64,000 nt of DNA from contig CAMTDV010000007.1 of assembly GCA_947069175.1 (NCBI GenBank), positions 47,396,181 through 47,460,180 on the forward strand, given 5' to 3'. The notes below the pieces were generated by a model. That model was not told the origin of the DNA. It did not search any database and saw only the letters and a program-made list of their open reading frames with translations. Every line of letters begins with the position of its first letter. The stretch's first letter is position 1. Positions 21,624 to 32,503 of the stretch are shown here, piece after piece. The position numbers and the translations under genes are program-made. This DNA comes from Scalesia atractyloides (Eukaryota > Streptophyta > Magnoliopsida > Asterales > Asteraceae).

Positions 21624-23632
21624 CAAGCCTTCCCCCACCCATTTCTCACTTTTATAAGCCTCCAAACACTTCAAGCATCCTCTCAAACTTCCAGAATTCA
21701 CTGCTGTCCCAAAACAGTTTGCCAGTGAGTTTCAACTCACTTCCCTTCTTCTGCAAGCCTTGTTTTTCTTTCTAACACCCTTGGATCACCTCTAGGAAGG
21801 TTCTCACAAGTTTGCTTGGGCATACTAAGGTGAAACCCCACCATTTTGAGATCCAAAAGTGTGTTAACTTTCTACCCACTTTTTATCTTTTCAAACTTTA
21901 AGATTTTCAAAGCTTTCTTCATGTTTTATTCCTCAACATGTTTGCTAAGCCCCATGGAATGTTACCATAGGTTTTCCATGGAAAACCAAGGTGGAACAAT
22001 ACCATTTTTATGGCCAAACTTTCTGTTTTGGAAGTTAAACTTATATACCTTTTCAACTTGTTTTTAAACTTAACAACTCTATACTACTTGTGCCTCTAAC
22101 CAAGTTTATGGTTAGGGAGCTAGCTAGATTTGTTCCATACAAAATCAAGAGGTATAACATGCCTCTAAAATTGTGGTTTTATTAGGGTTTTAAACCCACA
22201 AGTGTTGAGCCATCCAAGCTTACAAGCTTGTGTTGGTGAAGGTGTGATTACATGGAGGCCTTGGCTATCAAACTTTTCAATCCACCCCTCACTTGATGAT
22301 TTTTATCCATTAAGCTACGGTTCACTTTCACTAGAGTAACAAGGCCACGACACGTCCCCAAACATTGCCATGTTCAGGATGCACGCATCTAGCTTGCTTA
22401 TTCGGTTCGAAGCGTAGCTTAGTGATGTACTATATTCTTGACCATCCGAATTGTCCTTGTGGCAATTTGTGTATTAGTGAATCTTACAAAAGAGATTTAG
22501 GACGGTTATCCTTCTACCTCCATGCATGACTTCTATGACTTATATGATATCCATGACTTATATGAAATCTATGATAAACTTGTAATAATATATGTAAATA
22601 ATAAATATAACCGAACCTTTGACGATGACCATATGGTTACTTGTCCTAATATTAAGTTATTTTATCTAAGACCTAACCATCGTTACGATTCTATTGGGCA
22701 TGACCCATAAAAACACAAACACCCTTCGGGGCTTATAGTGACAAAAACGAGCGTTAACGTCTAGATAAATACTTTCGACTATACATACTTTTTGCATTCT
22801 TAAATTCCTAAAATTATCAAACTCCATCGTCAAATCAATACTCACACACCTACGTTTCCTTGTGTAGGATAACTTGGTGTTCATTCCCCTAATCAACCTA
22901 AACGCTTTCACGGAACTTAACTTTGCAAAACCGTGAGTACACTCGACACCCTTTTTACGCTTTACACTTTTGGGTGCAATATGTTAATCTATCGTAAAAA
23001 CACTAAGTCACACTTTTATACTATGAAATCACACAAACAATCCATCATACATGCTATAGTTATGTGATACTTGAATTGTTTACTTGGAATATTCTTATGT
23101 GATACTAAATGTCATTAACTTTGATCAAGCCTCCCTTAACATGTATAGCGCTATAGGAGTAACGCACCGCCCATATACTTGTGGTCAATGTTAAGTTTTA
23201 ATCTATTATGCGGTACACTAGAGGATTGACTTGTAGTTCACATGCCTTGTTTACCATTTATCTCGTAAACTAGCTTATCATGTGGATTTGTTTAAACATT
23301 TTTTAATACTTATGCTATGATATCAAACTTGTGTACTCGCCAATACTTTGTTATTGAACTATACTTTTAACATGTTGCAGGTTGACGAAGTTGGTATGAT
23401 GAAAGTTAGCAGGATCGGCATAGAAACACGCTTAGAATGCTAAGTTAATTATTATGTTTTTGTTGAATGTATCTCGTTGATTGTTGTTTTGTACTCGAAT
23501 TATGTTGTATTTGACAATTTGGACTGAAATGAGTTGTTTAATTAAATATTGTCACAAATAGTGTCAGGATGTCTCGAGCAATCTAGTTCGTCTCACTCTG
23601 ATGTTTCCGCCATTGGTTGGGGTGTGACAGAT

Positions 23633-23645
23633 TGGTATTAGAGCC
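23633..23645 (+). other. Gypsy-2 primer binding site
   Basis: TGGTATTAGAGCC, one C-to-T change from the initiator tRNA-Met complement seen in gypsy-1, 3 bp after the LTR. Confidence 0.88.
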
Positions 23646-23868
23646 ATAACTATAGGGAATTAGGTAGAATTGCCATGTTCAACCTAGTCTATAGTTTAAG
23701 TGACCAACTTGACCTTTCTTGCTTCATGATTAAAATGTTAAATTCTTCCTATTTGCTTCTTCCTATTTCTTTTGTCTTAATATATATGCAATGTGTTTTT
23801 CCTAAGACACTTACACAACTTACACACTTGAAGACTTGAAGGCACTCATACTATAAACAAGACGACCT

Positions 23869-23901
23869 CACCAAAATAGGGGTGAAACCCGCACTTTGGT
23901 G
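23869..23901 (+). promoter_or_regulatory. Leader hairpin 1, gypsy-2
   Basis: CACCAAA pairs with TTTGGTG (7 bp). The loop ATAGGGGTGAAACCCGCAC can itself close as GGG-GTGAAA-CCC. Confidence 0.65.
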
Positions 23902-23943
23902 ATCACTCTCAATCCACGTAAATCGATTTTACACGAAATTATA

Positions 23944-23978
23944 CCATCAAGTTAGGAGTGAAATCCACATCTTGATGG
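23944..23978 (+). promoter_or_regulatory. Leader hairpin 2, gypsy-2
   Basis: CCATCAAG pairs with CTTGATGG (8 bp). The loop is TTAGGAGTGAAATCCACAT; the inner pairing becomes GGA-GTGAAA-TCC, a compensatory change relative to hairpins 1 and 3. Confidence 0.7.
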
Positions 23979-24068
23979 GAATTTCCATTTCATACTCTAG
24001 TGGACCCTTACCAATGAGTCGGAATTCGTTCCTCGTTTGGTAAGTACCAACCACACTTAGGGTACGAT

Positions 24069-24105
24069 GTTGTCAAGTTAGGGGTGAAACCCACACCTTG
24101 TCAAC
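24069..24105 (+). promoter_or_regulatory. Leader hairpin 3, gypsy-2
   Basis: GTTGTCAAG pairs with CTTGTCAAC, with one T-T mismatch. The loop is TTAGGGGTGAAACCCACAC. Confidence 0.65.
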
Positions 24106-24628
24106 TAGTCCCATTCCTCGATTTTCAATCTCGCCAAAGTTTTCGATTTTTGATCGGTTAGAGACGTGTAGTAACTGGAAGGCTAAAGTACTAGTTAATC
24201 GCTTCTCTATGAGAGCACTTTACCTATAGGCCAAAGCACGTTTCTCTAATTTGAAAGGATCTCGATTCACTTTGGAATAGTCGACGTTTCTCAACCCGAA
24301 ACACTCCAATGTTTTATTAAGCCTATCTATTATGTATCTCAATTATCATGTGTTTTAATACTTGTTACCTTATTCATTTCTATCCCGATGCACAACTCGC
24401 ACACTTTCGTAACCAAAAACAATAATAATAATCCTCGTGAACCAACTAAATTTGTACTCCTTACGCAAATCATACGTTTTTATGCTTTTGAATGCTTATA
24501 TGCTTATGCTATCTATGTGAATCCATACATGTTACACGATACTTATATGCTCAAAAACGAATTCTTTTCTTTATAAAAACCCATTACGATCAAAGCCTAA
24601 ATCTCTCTTCTATAATCAAATCCTATAG

Positions 24629-25742
24629 ATGTCTTTCTCTCAAAGCGTTATGGGTAAGAGGAAGTCCAAGTCCAAGTCAAGGTGCCAATCCGATTCCATG
24701 TCCAAGAAGGATTGCATGAAGTTCATGGCCGAGCATATGGCCAAGGTCATACCCGAGATCGTCAGCAAAATCCAACCTCCACCCAATGCCAAATCACCTC
24801 ACACCTCCGTCGACTCCAAGGCTGAACCACCTAAGACAACCTTTACCCACAAGCAATTTTGCTCTTGCAATCCCTTACCTTTCACCAGCGAAGGGGATGC
24901 CACCAAGTTACTACAATGGTTCGACGCCATTGAGGTCACTTTTATTCAAAGTGGTTGTCCTGACACCACCTACGTACCATGAACGCTACATGAGTGTTCC
25001 GATCAAGGGCTCTTGATTGGTGGACTTCTGACGCCCTCCCTTGAACCGAGCTTAAGAAGCTAAAGGAAAACGAATTCTGGCCTCCCCATGAATGCCAACG
25101 ACTCGAAAATGAGTTTTGTAATCTCAAGCAGGTTGGGAATGACAACGCAGGCCACACGACACTTTTAAGCAGCTGGGTGCGATTTGCCCCAGCCAAGTCG
25201 ACACGGCCGAAAAAGGGAGTTGCTAAGGACATACATTGCCTCCCTCCTCACCTCGTGGACCTGGTCAATACCACCTCACCCAAAACCCTCGAGGAAGCGT
25301 TTTTTGGCTACTCGACTAAACAATAGCCATGTCCTTCGTGAAGCCTCCAAGGCTTCATTAAGGAAAGCCCACCAAGCCACCACCGAAGCCCTCACCGAGC
25401 CTACCTCACCCAAACCCCCAAGAAGCAACAACAAAGGCAAGAAGCGGAAGACCTCATGCCAGAACTGCGCGGTAGTCACTCCATAAAACCCCGAACAGCT
25501 AGCCTTAGCCGCACCCGAACCCATCAAGAAAACATACACTGGGCCGTATCCCAAGTGCAACACCTGTCCTTTCCACCATCCCGTTACTGCCCCTTGCCGC
25601 CTATGCACTATCTGCAATAGGCATGGGCACTTCACCCAACAGTACTGAAATGCTCCACAAGCCCCAATCAACCAAGCCCGAGCCATAACCTCACCCTAAA
25701 ACCCTACCGCCAACCAAAACCGACCTCTCGCACCCATCGCTC
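24629..25742 (+). pseudogene. Gypsy-2 gag
   Basis: Possible starts are ATG 24629 or ATG 24650 (MGKRKSKSKS); the second is conserved in gypsy-1. The text then runs MSKKDCMKFMAEHMAKVIPEIVSKIQPPPN, KQFCSCNPLPFTSEGDATKLLQWFDAIEVTFIQSGCP, closing by frameshift near 24980. Later pieces are RLNNSHVLREASKASLRKAHQATTEALTEP and a Lys-rich NNKGKKRKTSCQNC stretch (to about 25486). Between them the frame changes several times. The family capsid region is recognisable but no longer encodes a protein. Confidence 0.82.
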
Positions 25743-26075
25743 GTGCCTACTTCAGATGCGAAGACCCAAACCATTTCGCCAACAACTGCCCGCAGTGCAA
25801 ACAACAACAACAACAACCAGCAGCGGCAAGCTCGCGGCCGAGCCTTCATCATCACAACCGCAAAAGCTCAAAACTCCAATGATGTCATTTCGGGTACTTT
25901 TCTTGTTAACAATGTTTACGCTACGTGTTTATTTGATACTGGTGTAGATAAAAGTTTTGTATCCATTGAATTCGAACCTTTGCTTATGTGTAGACGTTCT
26001 AAGTTGCCTAAATCATTCGAAGTCGCTGACGGAAAATCCGTCACTGTCGATTTGTCCCTTCTAATTGTTCTTTAA
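25743..26075 (+). pseudogene. Gypsy-2 zinc-knuckle remnant and protease
   Basis: The zinc knuckle is degraded. One frame reads FRCEDPNHFANNCPQCK, where the Gly of the CCHC box is Glu, and the reading shifts inside the Gln/Asn run. The protease follows: TFLVNNVYATCLFDTGVDKSFVSIEFEPLL, with the DTG active site intact. It ends at TAA 26073-26075, as in gypsy-1. Confidence 0.8.
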
Positions 26076-26182
26076 ATCTCAACGATCACACATTTTCCAT
26101 TGACCTCATACCCATGCAAATGGGTAACTTCGATATCATAGTAGGTATGGAATTGGCTTAGGCAAGTCCGTGCTGAAGTTGT

Positions 26183-27250
26183 TTGTTCGGAAAAGTACAT
26201 TCGTCTTCCCCTTCCCATGATGAATACTTACACGTCTATGGCGAGAAACCTTCCAAAGGTCTCAAGCTTATGTCGTGTATCCAATCAAACAAGTACCTGC
26301 ATAAGGAATACTTCGCCTTTCTTGCCCACATTGTGGAAAAGAAGGATAAGAGTCCAAGCGTGAGTGAAGTTCCCGTTGTGCGTGATTTCCTTGACGTCTT
26401 CCCTGAAGATCTTCCTGGTGCTCCTCCTCCTCATTCCGTTGACTTTCGCATCGACCTCATCCCTGGCGCAACTCCGGTCGCAAAATCCCCCTATAAATTA
26501 GCACCCTCGGAGATGCAAGAGTTGTCTAGCCAACTTCAAGAGATTCTTGATAAAGGCTTCATACGTCCTAGCACATCTCCTTGGGGCCGTCCCGTTCTAT
26601 TCGTCAAAAAGAAAGACGGATGCTTTCGTATGTGCATCGACTATAGTGGGCTCAACAAGCTTACGGTTAAGAACCGATACCCTCTTCCTCGCATCGACGA
26701 CCTTTTTGATCAGCTTCAAGGCGCGACTTGTTTCTCAAAAATCGACCTTCCTTCCGGTTATCATCAACTTCGAGTTCTTTGAAGAAGACATACCCAAAAC
26801 CGCGTTTCGCACACGTTATGGCCACTACGAGTTCATGGTCATGCCATTTGGTCTGGCCAACGCACCCGCCGTGTTTATGGATTTAATGAATCGCGTGTGT
26901 AAGCCCTATCTCGATTGATTCGTGATTGTCTTCCTTAACGATATCCTAATCTATTCCAAGACCGAGAAGAGCATGAGCGACACTTGCGTCTTATCTTCAG
27001 CTGTTCGTACTGAACGTTTATACACCAAGTTCTCCAAGTGCGAATTTTGGCTAAAGGAGGTTCAATTCCTTGGTCATGCGTCAACTAACTTGGTATTCAC
27101 GTTGACCCCGCAAAAATCAAGGCGATGAAGAATTGGATTGCTCCTAATTCCCCGTCTGAATTTCGTTTGTTTCTCAGCTTAGCCGGTTATTATCGTTGGT
27201 TTATTTCGAATTTCTCAAAAATTTCCGTGCCTCTCACTTCCTTGACCCCA
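26183..27250 (+). pseudogene. Gypsy-2 reverse transcriptase, catalytic Asp lost
   Basis: RPVLFVKKKDGCFRMCIDYSGLNKLTVKNRYPLPRIDDLFDQLQ precedes a frameshift at about 26770. Then FRTRYGHYEFMVMPFGLANAPAVFMDLMNRVCKPYLD ends in a TGA where the family has Gln. The catalytic FIDD reads FLND (26931-26942), so the first of the two metal-binding Asp residues is Asn. The thumb (SLAGYYRWFISNFSKI) is in yet another frame. It is dead by several independent lesions. Confidence 0.88.
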
Positions 27251-27900
27251 AAAGATAAGCCTTTTGTTTGGAGTTCCGAACTAGAGGAGTCTTTTCAAAC
27301 GCTCAAGGACATGCTTTTCAATGCTCCTATCCTAACCCTTCTCGATGGTACCGAGACTTTATCGTGTATTGTGATGCGTCAAGACAAGGTCTTGATTGTG
27401 TTCTTATGCAACAAGACAAGGTCATCGCTTACGCGTCACGACAACTCAAGATTCATGAGAAAAACTATTCTACGCATGACTTCAAACTTGGTGCAGTTGC
27501 TTTTGCATTAAAGATATGGCGACACTACCTTTACGGTACAAAGTGTACTGTCTTCACCAACCATAAGATCCTCCAGCACATCTTTAATAAAAAAGAACTC
27601 AACATACGTCAGCGTCGTTGGGTGGAATTATTGAACGACTACGACTGCGATATCTGCTACCACCCTGGTAAGGCGAATGTTGTGGCCGACGCACTTAGTC
27701 GGAAAACTCGTGTTAAGAGTGTACGTTGTTACCAAACTCTGGGAAAGCTTCAAGAGATGATTCGTGAGGCACAATACTCGACCGGTAATGAGGGTAACCT
27801 CGATAATGAGTTGAAGTGTGGTGCTGAAAACCAACTAGTGACCAAACCCAATGGCATCATGTGCTATCTTGACCGTATATGGATTCCAAACCGTGATAAT
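27251..27900 (+). pseudogene. Gypsy-2 RNase H
   Basis: A 246-residue open stretch starts at 27268: DFIVYCDASRQGLDCVLMQQDKVIAYASRQLKIHEKNYSTHDFKLGAVAFALKIWRHYLYG, then ILQHIFNKKELNIRQRRWVELLNDYDCDICYHPGKANVVADALSR. All RNase H acidic residues appear present. It is one of the best-preserved domains in the window and is followed by the tether to integrase (KCGAENQLVTKPNGIMCYLDRIWIPN). Confidence 0.88.
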
Positions 27901-28501
27901 CTTCATGACCTCTTGATGAGTGAAGCTCATAAGTCTCGATATCCTATTCATCCTGGCGTGATAAGATGTATCATGACCTTCGTGCGTCATACTGGTGGCC
28001 TGGAATGAAGAAATATATCGCCTATTACATTTCAAAGTGCCTTACTTGTTCCAAAGCAAAGGCCGAACATCAACAACCATCTGGCTTACTCGAACAACCG
28101 AAAATTCATGTTTGGAAATGGGAGAGTATTGCCATGGATTTCATTACCAAACTTCCTTGTACGTCGTCTGGTCACGATAGTATTCGGGTGATCATCGACC
28201 CTTTGACCAAGTCTGCTCATTTCCTTCCCATACGTGAAAACTACCGAGTCGAGAAATTGGCTCGTATCTACACGGATGAAGTCATCTGTCGTCACGGTGT
28301 CCCAATTGACGTTATCTCGGACCGTGATGGTCGTTTCACTTCTTGTCTTTGGCAAACGTTTCAAAAAGCTATTGGTACTCAACTCAATCTCAGTACTGCT
28401 TTCCATCCTCAGTCCTATGGTCAAACCGCGCGTACTATCCAAACTCTAGAGAACATGCTTCGTTCTTGCGTAATCGATTTTGGTGGCAACTAGGACATGC
28501 A
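27901..28501 (+). pseudogene. Gypsy-2 integrase, first segment
   Basis: The H2C2 region is split by a frameshift near 27955. KMYHDLRASYWWPGMKKYIAYYISKCLTCSKAKAEHQ is followed by WESIAMDFITKLPCTSSG (first Asp), GVPIDVISDRDGRFTS (second Asp intact) and FHPQSYGQTARTIQTLE, where the catalytic Glu of GQTERT is Ala. The segment ends with FGGN, a TAG, then DM, at the insertion point of the solo LTR (28502). The reading resumes at 31606 after the duplicated ATGCA. Confidence 0.9.
28497..28501. repeat. Target site duplication ATGCA (left of solo LTR)
   Basis: Matches 31606-31610 on the other side of the solo LTR. Removing the LTR and one ATGCA restores the integrase reading into HLPLVEFSYNNSYH. Confidence 0.9.
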
Positions 28502-31500
28502 CGTAACACCCCAACCGCATAAAACAACGAACCACGACGAAAACGTCGGGGAGTCATGTCATAGAACTATTGTTTAACAACTCATGGAATTTGAAATTTT
28601 GATATTAACTTAAATGTTTAGATTGTCTTGGGATAAATAGAAACACATCATAAATAACGTCTTTCATGTTTCAAGTCACTAAGGCCCGCGTCCATTCCTA
28701 CGTGAAGTATGCATCATATTATCAAGCCTTGACTCCTGAAACATATGTGAAAAGAGAGTCAGCATAAAAATGCCGGCGAGTACATAGGTTTTGTGAGCGT
28801 GTCATATTCGTGGCTTTGTATACATATTGCAACACCTCTCCGACTACTAGAGTCGTTAAGTGAAAACCTCGTATCAAAAGTGTTTGATATTGCAATACAT
28901 ATTTATACGTACATATCGAGTTTGTATACATATTTGAACACCTGTCCGACACTAAGTCTTAGTGAAACCATCAAAACGTTTTGTTGATAAAAACCACTAA
29001 AATAGTTGATTAGAAGTAAAACTTGTATGAGAATCTTAAAAACTTTATTGTAAAAACCTTGTGCATGATCTGACAAACTTTCTTTGTAAAAACGTAATTG
29101 ATTCAAGCCGTATGTTCAAAAGAAAAATTACCAAAATTTGTGTGATAACCATGTCGTGTTATAAATCAATCGTACGTGTCATAAACCAATTGTCCATGTT
29201 ATAAACAAATCGTACGTGTTTTTAATTGTGAAAATTTTGATCGTTCTTTAATGAGCACACTCAAACCTGTGTTGACTATACCACCAAAGGGTATCTTTAA
29301 TAGACCACCAAAGGGTCTCTTTAACTAGACTAACAAATCAACAAATGATTTGTTAATCAGAAATAGTTTCTGTCATTACCCAAACTTCCTCCAAATCCAA
29401 TGAACAGTCCTATAATGGGATTGTCAGTCCTATGGTACCATAATATACTACTGGTCGGCTCGGCCAAAGCTAATGAATGTCACTCGTGTTATGGATAACG
29501 CATCAACAAGTTAATCACATTATTGAAATCGTATTGTTTTATATATAAACCACAGACATTGTTTTTGAAAACTTGAAAATGATTTAGCACATATGAGTCA
29601 CCCCAAAACATTTGCAAAACGTAAAAGATGGGAACTATGTACTCACATAAGCCTTGCATAGTAAATATGTAGATTTGAAAAGATAGTTTAGCACATATGA
29701 ATCACCCCAAAACATTTAAAATGTAAAAGAGGGGAACTATGTACTCACTTTGAAAATCATTTTGTATATATAAACCATGTATATTGTTTTGAAATTTTGA
29801 AAATAATTATAGGCACATATGAATCACCCAAAACATTTAGAATATGTAAAAGAGGGGAACTATGTACTCACACTGAAAATCATTTTGTATATATAAACCA
29901 TGTATATTGTGTTGAAATCTTGAAAATAATTATAGGCACATATGAATCACCCCAAAACATTTAGAAAATGTAAAAGAGGGGAACTATGTACTCACTTGGG
30001 ATTGCGAAAGTGTTCTTGATCAACGGAATAAACAAAGCTCAAACGTGTCTTAATGTGTCATATAAATAAGTTAGTGTGTCATGACTACAACGGGAGATCG
30101 GATAGAATGAAGTCTTATAAACCAAACAAGTGTTGGAACTCATGTGATATGGTTTAACAAACTTAACATTCTGATTTGGAAAGGATCCTAAGTGCTTTTG
30201 ACCCATTATGACTCTTTAACGTAGTTTATGCTACTTTAACGGGTCATTAGCGTAAATGCGTGATCGTCTATGATAAGTCTTAAATGCCCAAACATGTTTG
30301 AAAATGTTATAACATCAGTTTATATGTTAAAAATTTGGTTACATGTGTTTAAAATGGATTTATGCGCAAAAGGGCATTTTGGTCATCATTTTTTTAAGAA
30401 CATAGAAGTAACTTATCATAACAATAACCAAACGATGTGACCATAATGTATAACCTTAGTAGGTTATTCCCTATACAACTATGGTCAGAAATATGTGTTT
30501 GGTCAGATCCTAAGATCAACCAAACGGGTCGGATTCGAAAGTCAAAGCGGTGGTCAAGACCGTTTGACTTACGACCCTAATAAGCACTAAACTAGAAGTG
30601 ACGAGTTAGACATGTCAAAGTATGTCTAACTAAGTTTATAAAGCTGATTTAGCATCAAAACTTGGTGTTTTGATACCCAAAATAGCTTCGTCGTAAAATG
30701 CACATCATGCGCATTTTTGACTGAAACTTTGACTTGTCACTTCGACTAGTAAACGTGGTAATCAGAAGGTGAAATCATTAGGGATAATAACCTTCGTGAT
30801 CACGATCATTGTTGCAACGTTCAATTGAACTTTGACTTGACCAAAATATGGTTAGAACCAAAAGTCAATCAGGAAGCCAAACTGTTCGACTTTTAGCTCA
30901 AAATAACTAAAATAATGAAAGAACTAGGAAGAATACTTACTCGTGTTGAAGAACACTTTCGGAACTCAAGATAGGAGGCTTCTAAAGGTTGGAAACAAGC
31001 TCCAAGAAGGATAGAAAGAAGAATTTCACACTTTGCTTTAAAGTGTTTTGAAGTGGTGTGAAAAAAAATGGAAGAATCATGGGGTATTTATAGTATTTTA
31101 GAATTAAGGAGGTGATGACAAGTGTCCTCAAGTGTGGATTAGTGTCCTAACATGTGTCAACACCATATTAATGTGGAAAAGTGAGTGCTAGGTGTCAAAA
31201 ATTGGAGATAGGTGGCAAACTTGGTGAAGAAGCAAAAATATTTATTATTTTTTTGACATTTTTGGCCCTTAGACCTGTATTTCACTTGTTTGCCATTTTT
31301 AACCCCTTTAACCTAGATTTAGGTTATATAAAGGTGTTAAGACATGTGTAACTTGAATTACGCCTGAAAATGTCGTGGATGTCGGTTCATTCGGTTGTAC
31401 GGTTACGCGTTTTGCAAAAATGCGTAAAACGCTTTAATGAACACGAAAATGATCGAAATTTTGAAACGATTGACAGTTTTGCATTCTCATCAATAAAATA

Positions 31501-31605
31501 CAAGATTTTATTGAATACAAAAATGTTTGGAAATAAAACACAGGGTTTCATTGAATACGAAATTCTTTGTAATTGTGCAATGATTGAAAAGGCATAAATG
31601 TTACA
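28502..31605 (-). mobile_element. Solo LTR (3.1 kb, gypsy-type) inside gypsy-2 integrase
   Basis: 3104 bp flanked by ATGCA. On the minus strand it starts TGTAACATTT and ends GGGGTGTTACG, where the last A of CA has become G. A TATA-like box on the minus strand (CTATAAATACC, about 31083-31093) supports the orientation. No PBS, PPT or coding remnant is present, so it is the product of LTR-LTR recombination. It holds a tandem array at 29540-30000 and shares stretches such as CGGGTC(G/A)GA(T/A)TCGAAAGTC with the LTR at 60401-63977, so the two are related families. Confidence 0.9.
29540..30000. repeat. About 123-bp tandem array in solo LTR
   Basis: Four units marked by GGGAACTATGTACTCAC at 29630, 29732, 29855 and 29979 (spacings 102, 123, 124). 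Each unit contains CACATATGA(A/G)TCACCC and AAAACATTT. Confidence 0.85.
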
Positions 31606-31610
31606 ATGCA
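31606..31610. repeat. Target site duplication ATGCA (right of solo LTR)
   Basis: Partner of 28497-28501. Confidence 0.9.
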
Positions 31611-31764
31611 CTTGCCTTTGGTCGAATTCTCGTACAATAATAGTTACCACGCGAGCATTCAAATGGCACCATTCGAGACATTGTATGGACGCAAGTACCG
31701 ATCATCTATTTGTTGTCACGAGATTGGGGAAGCTCAAATCACCGGTCCCGAGCTTATACAACAG
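31606..31764 (+). pseudogene. Gypsy-2 integrase, second segment
   Basis: Continues the core: HLPLVEFSYNNSYH, then SIQMAPFETLYGRKYRSSICCHEIGEAQITGPELIQQ, closely matching gypsy-1 (10010-9830). It stops at 31764, where copia-derived sequence (TGAGCCGAATTCC) takes over. The third segment starts at 48202. Confidence 0.88.
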
Positions 31765-32158
31765 TGAGCCGAATTCCAAGCAACAGTAATCCGAATTCCA
31801 AGCAACTGATAACCACCAACAGTGTCTCGGATCCGAAATGGTAGCAATCTGGATTGAACAGTAGTCCGGGATCAATCCGAGATGGATGATCTCCTTCGTG
31901 TTCTTCAGGATCTTCAACAGTAACAAATCCAAAATCCTTGAAGCTTTCTTCGAGTTCTTCGGAATCCGTAACAGTAGCAGATCCGAAATCTTCAAATCTT
32001 CTTCGAGTTCTTCGGAACAGAAGCAATTTCGAACAAACACAGCAATTCTTCGATTCTGAACAGTAATCCGGGTTGAAACAACAGCAACTCCACTTCCGAT
32101 CAGCTCTTCAATCTGCGACACCGGGAGCCTGTATTGTACAGCAGGCTCTGATACCAAT
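31765..32158 (-). repeat. Leader fragment and PBS of a second, deleted copia copy
   Basis: Near-identical to 47508-47900. It carries PBS TGGTATCAGAGCC (minus, 32144-32156) next to the LTR at 32159, plus ATCCGA(G/A)AT motifs. Its presence on the outer side of a 3' LTR means LTR-internal-LTR-internal tandem structure. Confidence 0.85.
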
Positions 32159-32448
32159 TGTAAGTCCCGATAATCGGATCTAACATGTATCACAAACCTA
32201 ATCAGTAGCGGAAATAATGATTAGGAAGAAGAACAATCTCTTGAATTAAAAACAACTTGAATACACTAGAAAAGTGTCTGAAAAATGTTTTCAATTACAA
32301 CTCTCTAACCCTTAAACCATGACCTAAGACATATATTTATACTACCTCCACAGTAACCCTTGGCCCACAAGGGACTAGGAAGCCCAAAACCCCCTTAAAG
32401 CCCAAATGTAGCTCTAATGTGTAAACCTTTATTAATATAAGCCCAACA
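32159..32448 (-). repeat. Copia-2 3' LTR
   Basis: 290 bp, minus strand TGTTGGGCTT...GGGACTTACA, close to 47901-48201. TATA-like GTATAAATATATG on the minus strand around 32329-32341. It has a PPT on its right side and a PBS on its left. Confidence 0.9.
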
Positions 32449-32460
32449 ATCTCCCCCTAG
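32449..32460 (-). other. Copia-2 polypurine tract
   Basis: The minus strand reads CTAGGGGGAGAT directly before TGTTGGGC of the 3' LTR. Confidence 0.85.
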
Positions 32461-32503
32461 GTTTACAACATTAGGCCTTCTAGTATTTAGGTTGCATGTC
32501 CAC

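Larger units (their letters stand above)
21007..23629 (+). repeat. Gypsy-2 5' LTR
   Basis: 2623 bp, TGTAACGCTT...GGGGTGTGACA. Homologous to 48761-51423 throughout and to both gypsy-1 LTRs. TATA-like box TATAAAAG at 21616-21623; degenerate form of the 24-bp palindrome at 21507-21530. Confidence 0.93.
23646..24628 (+). other. Gypsy-2 5' leader with three hairpins
   Basis: About 980 bp of non-coding leader collinear with gypsy-1 13843-14822. The three shared-loop hairpins are at 23869-23901, 23944-23978 and 24069-24105. Confidence 0.8.
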
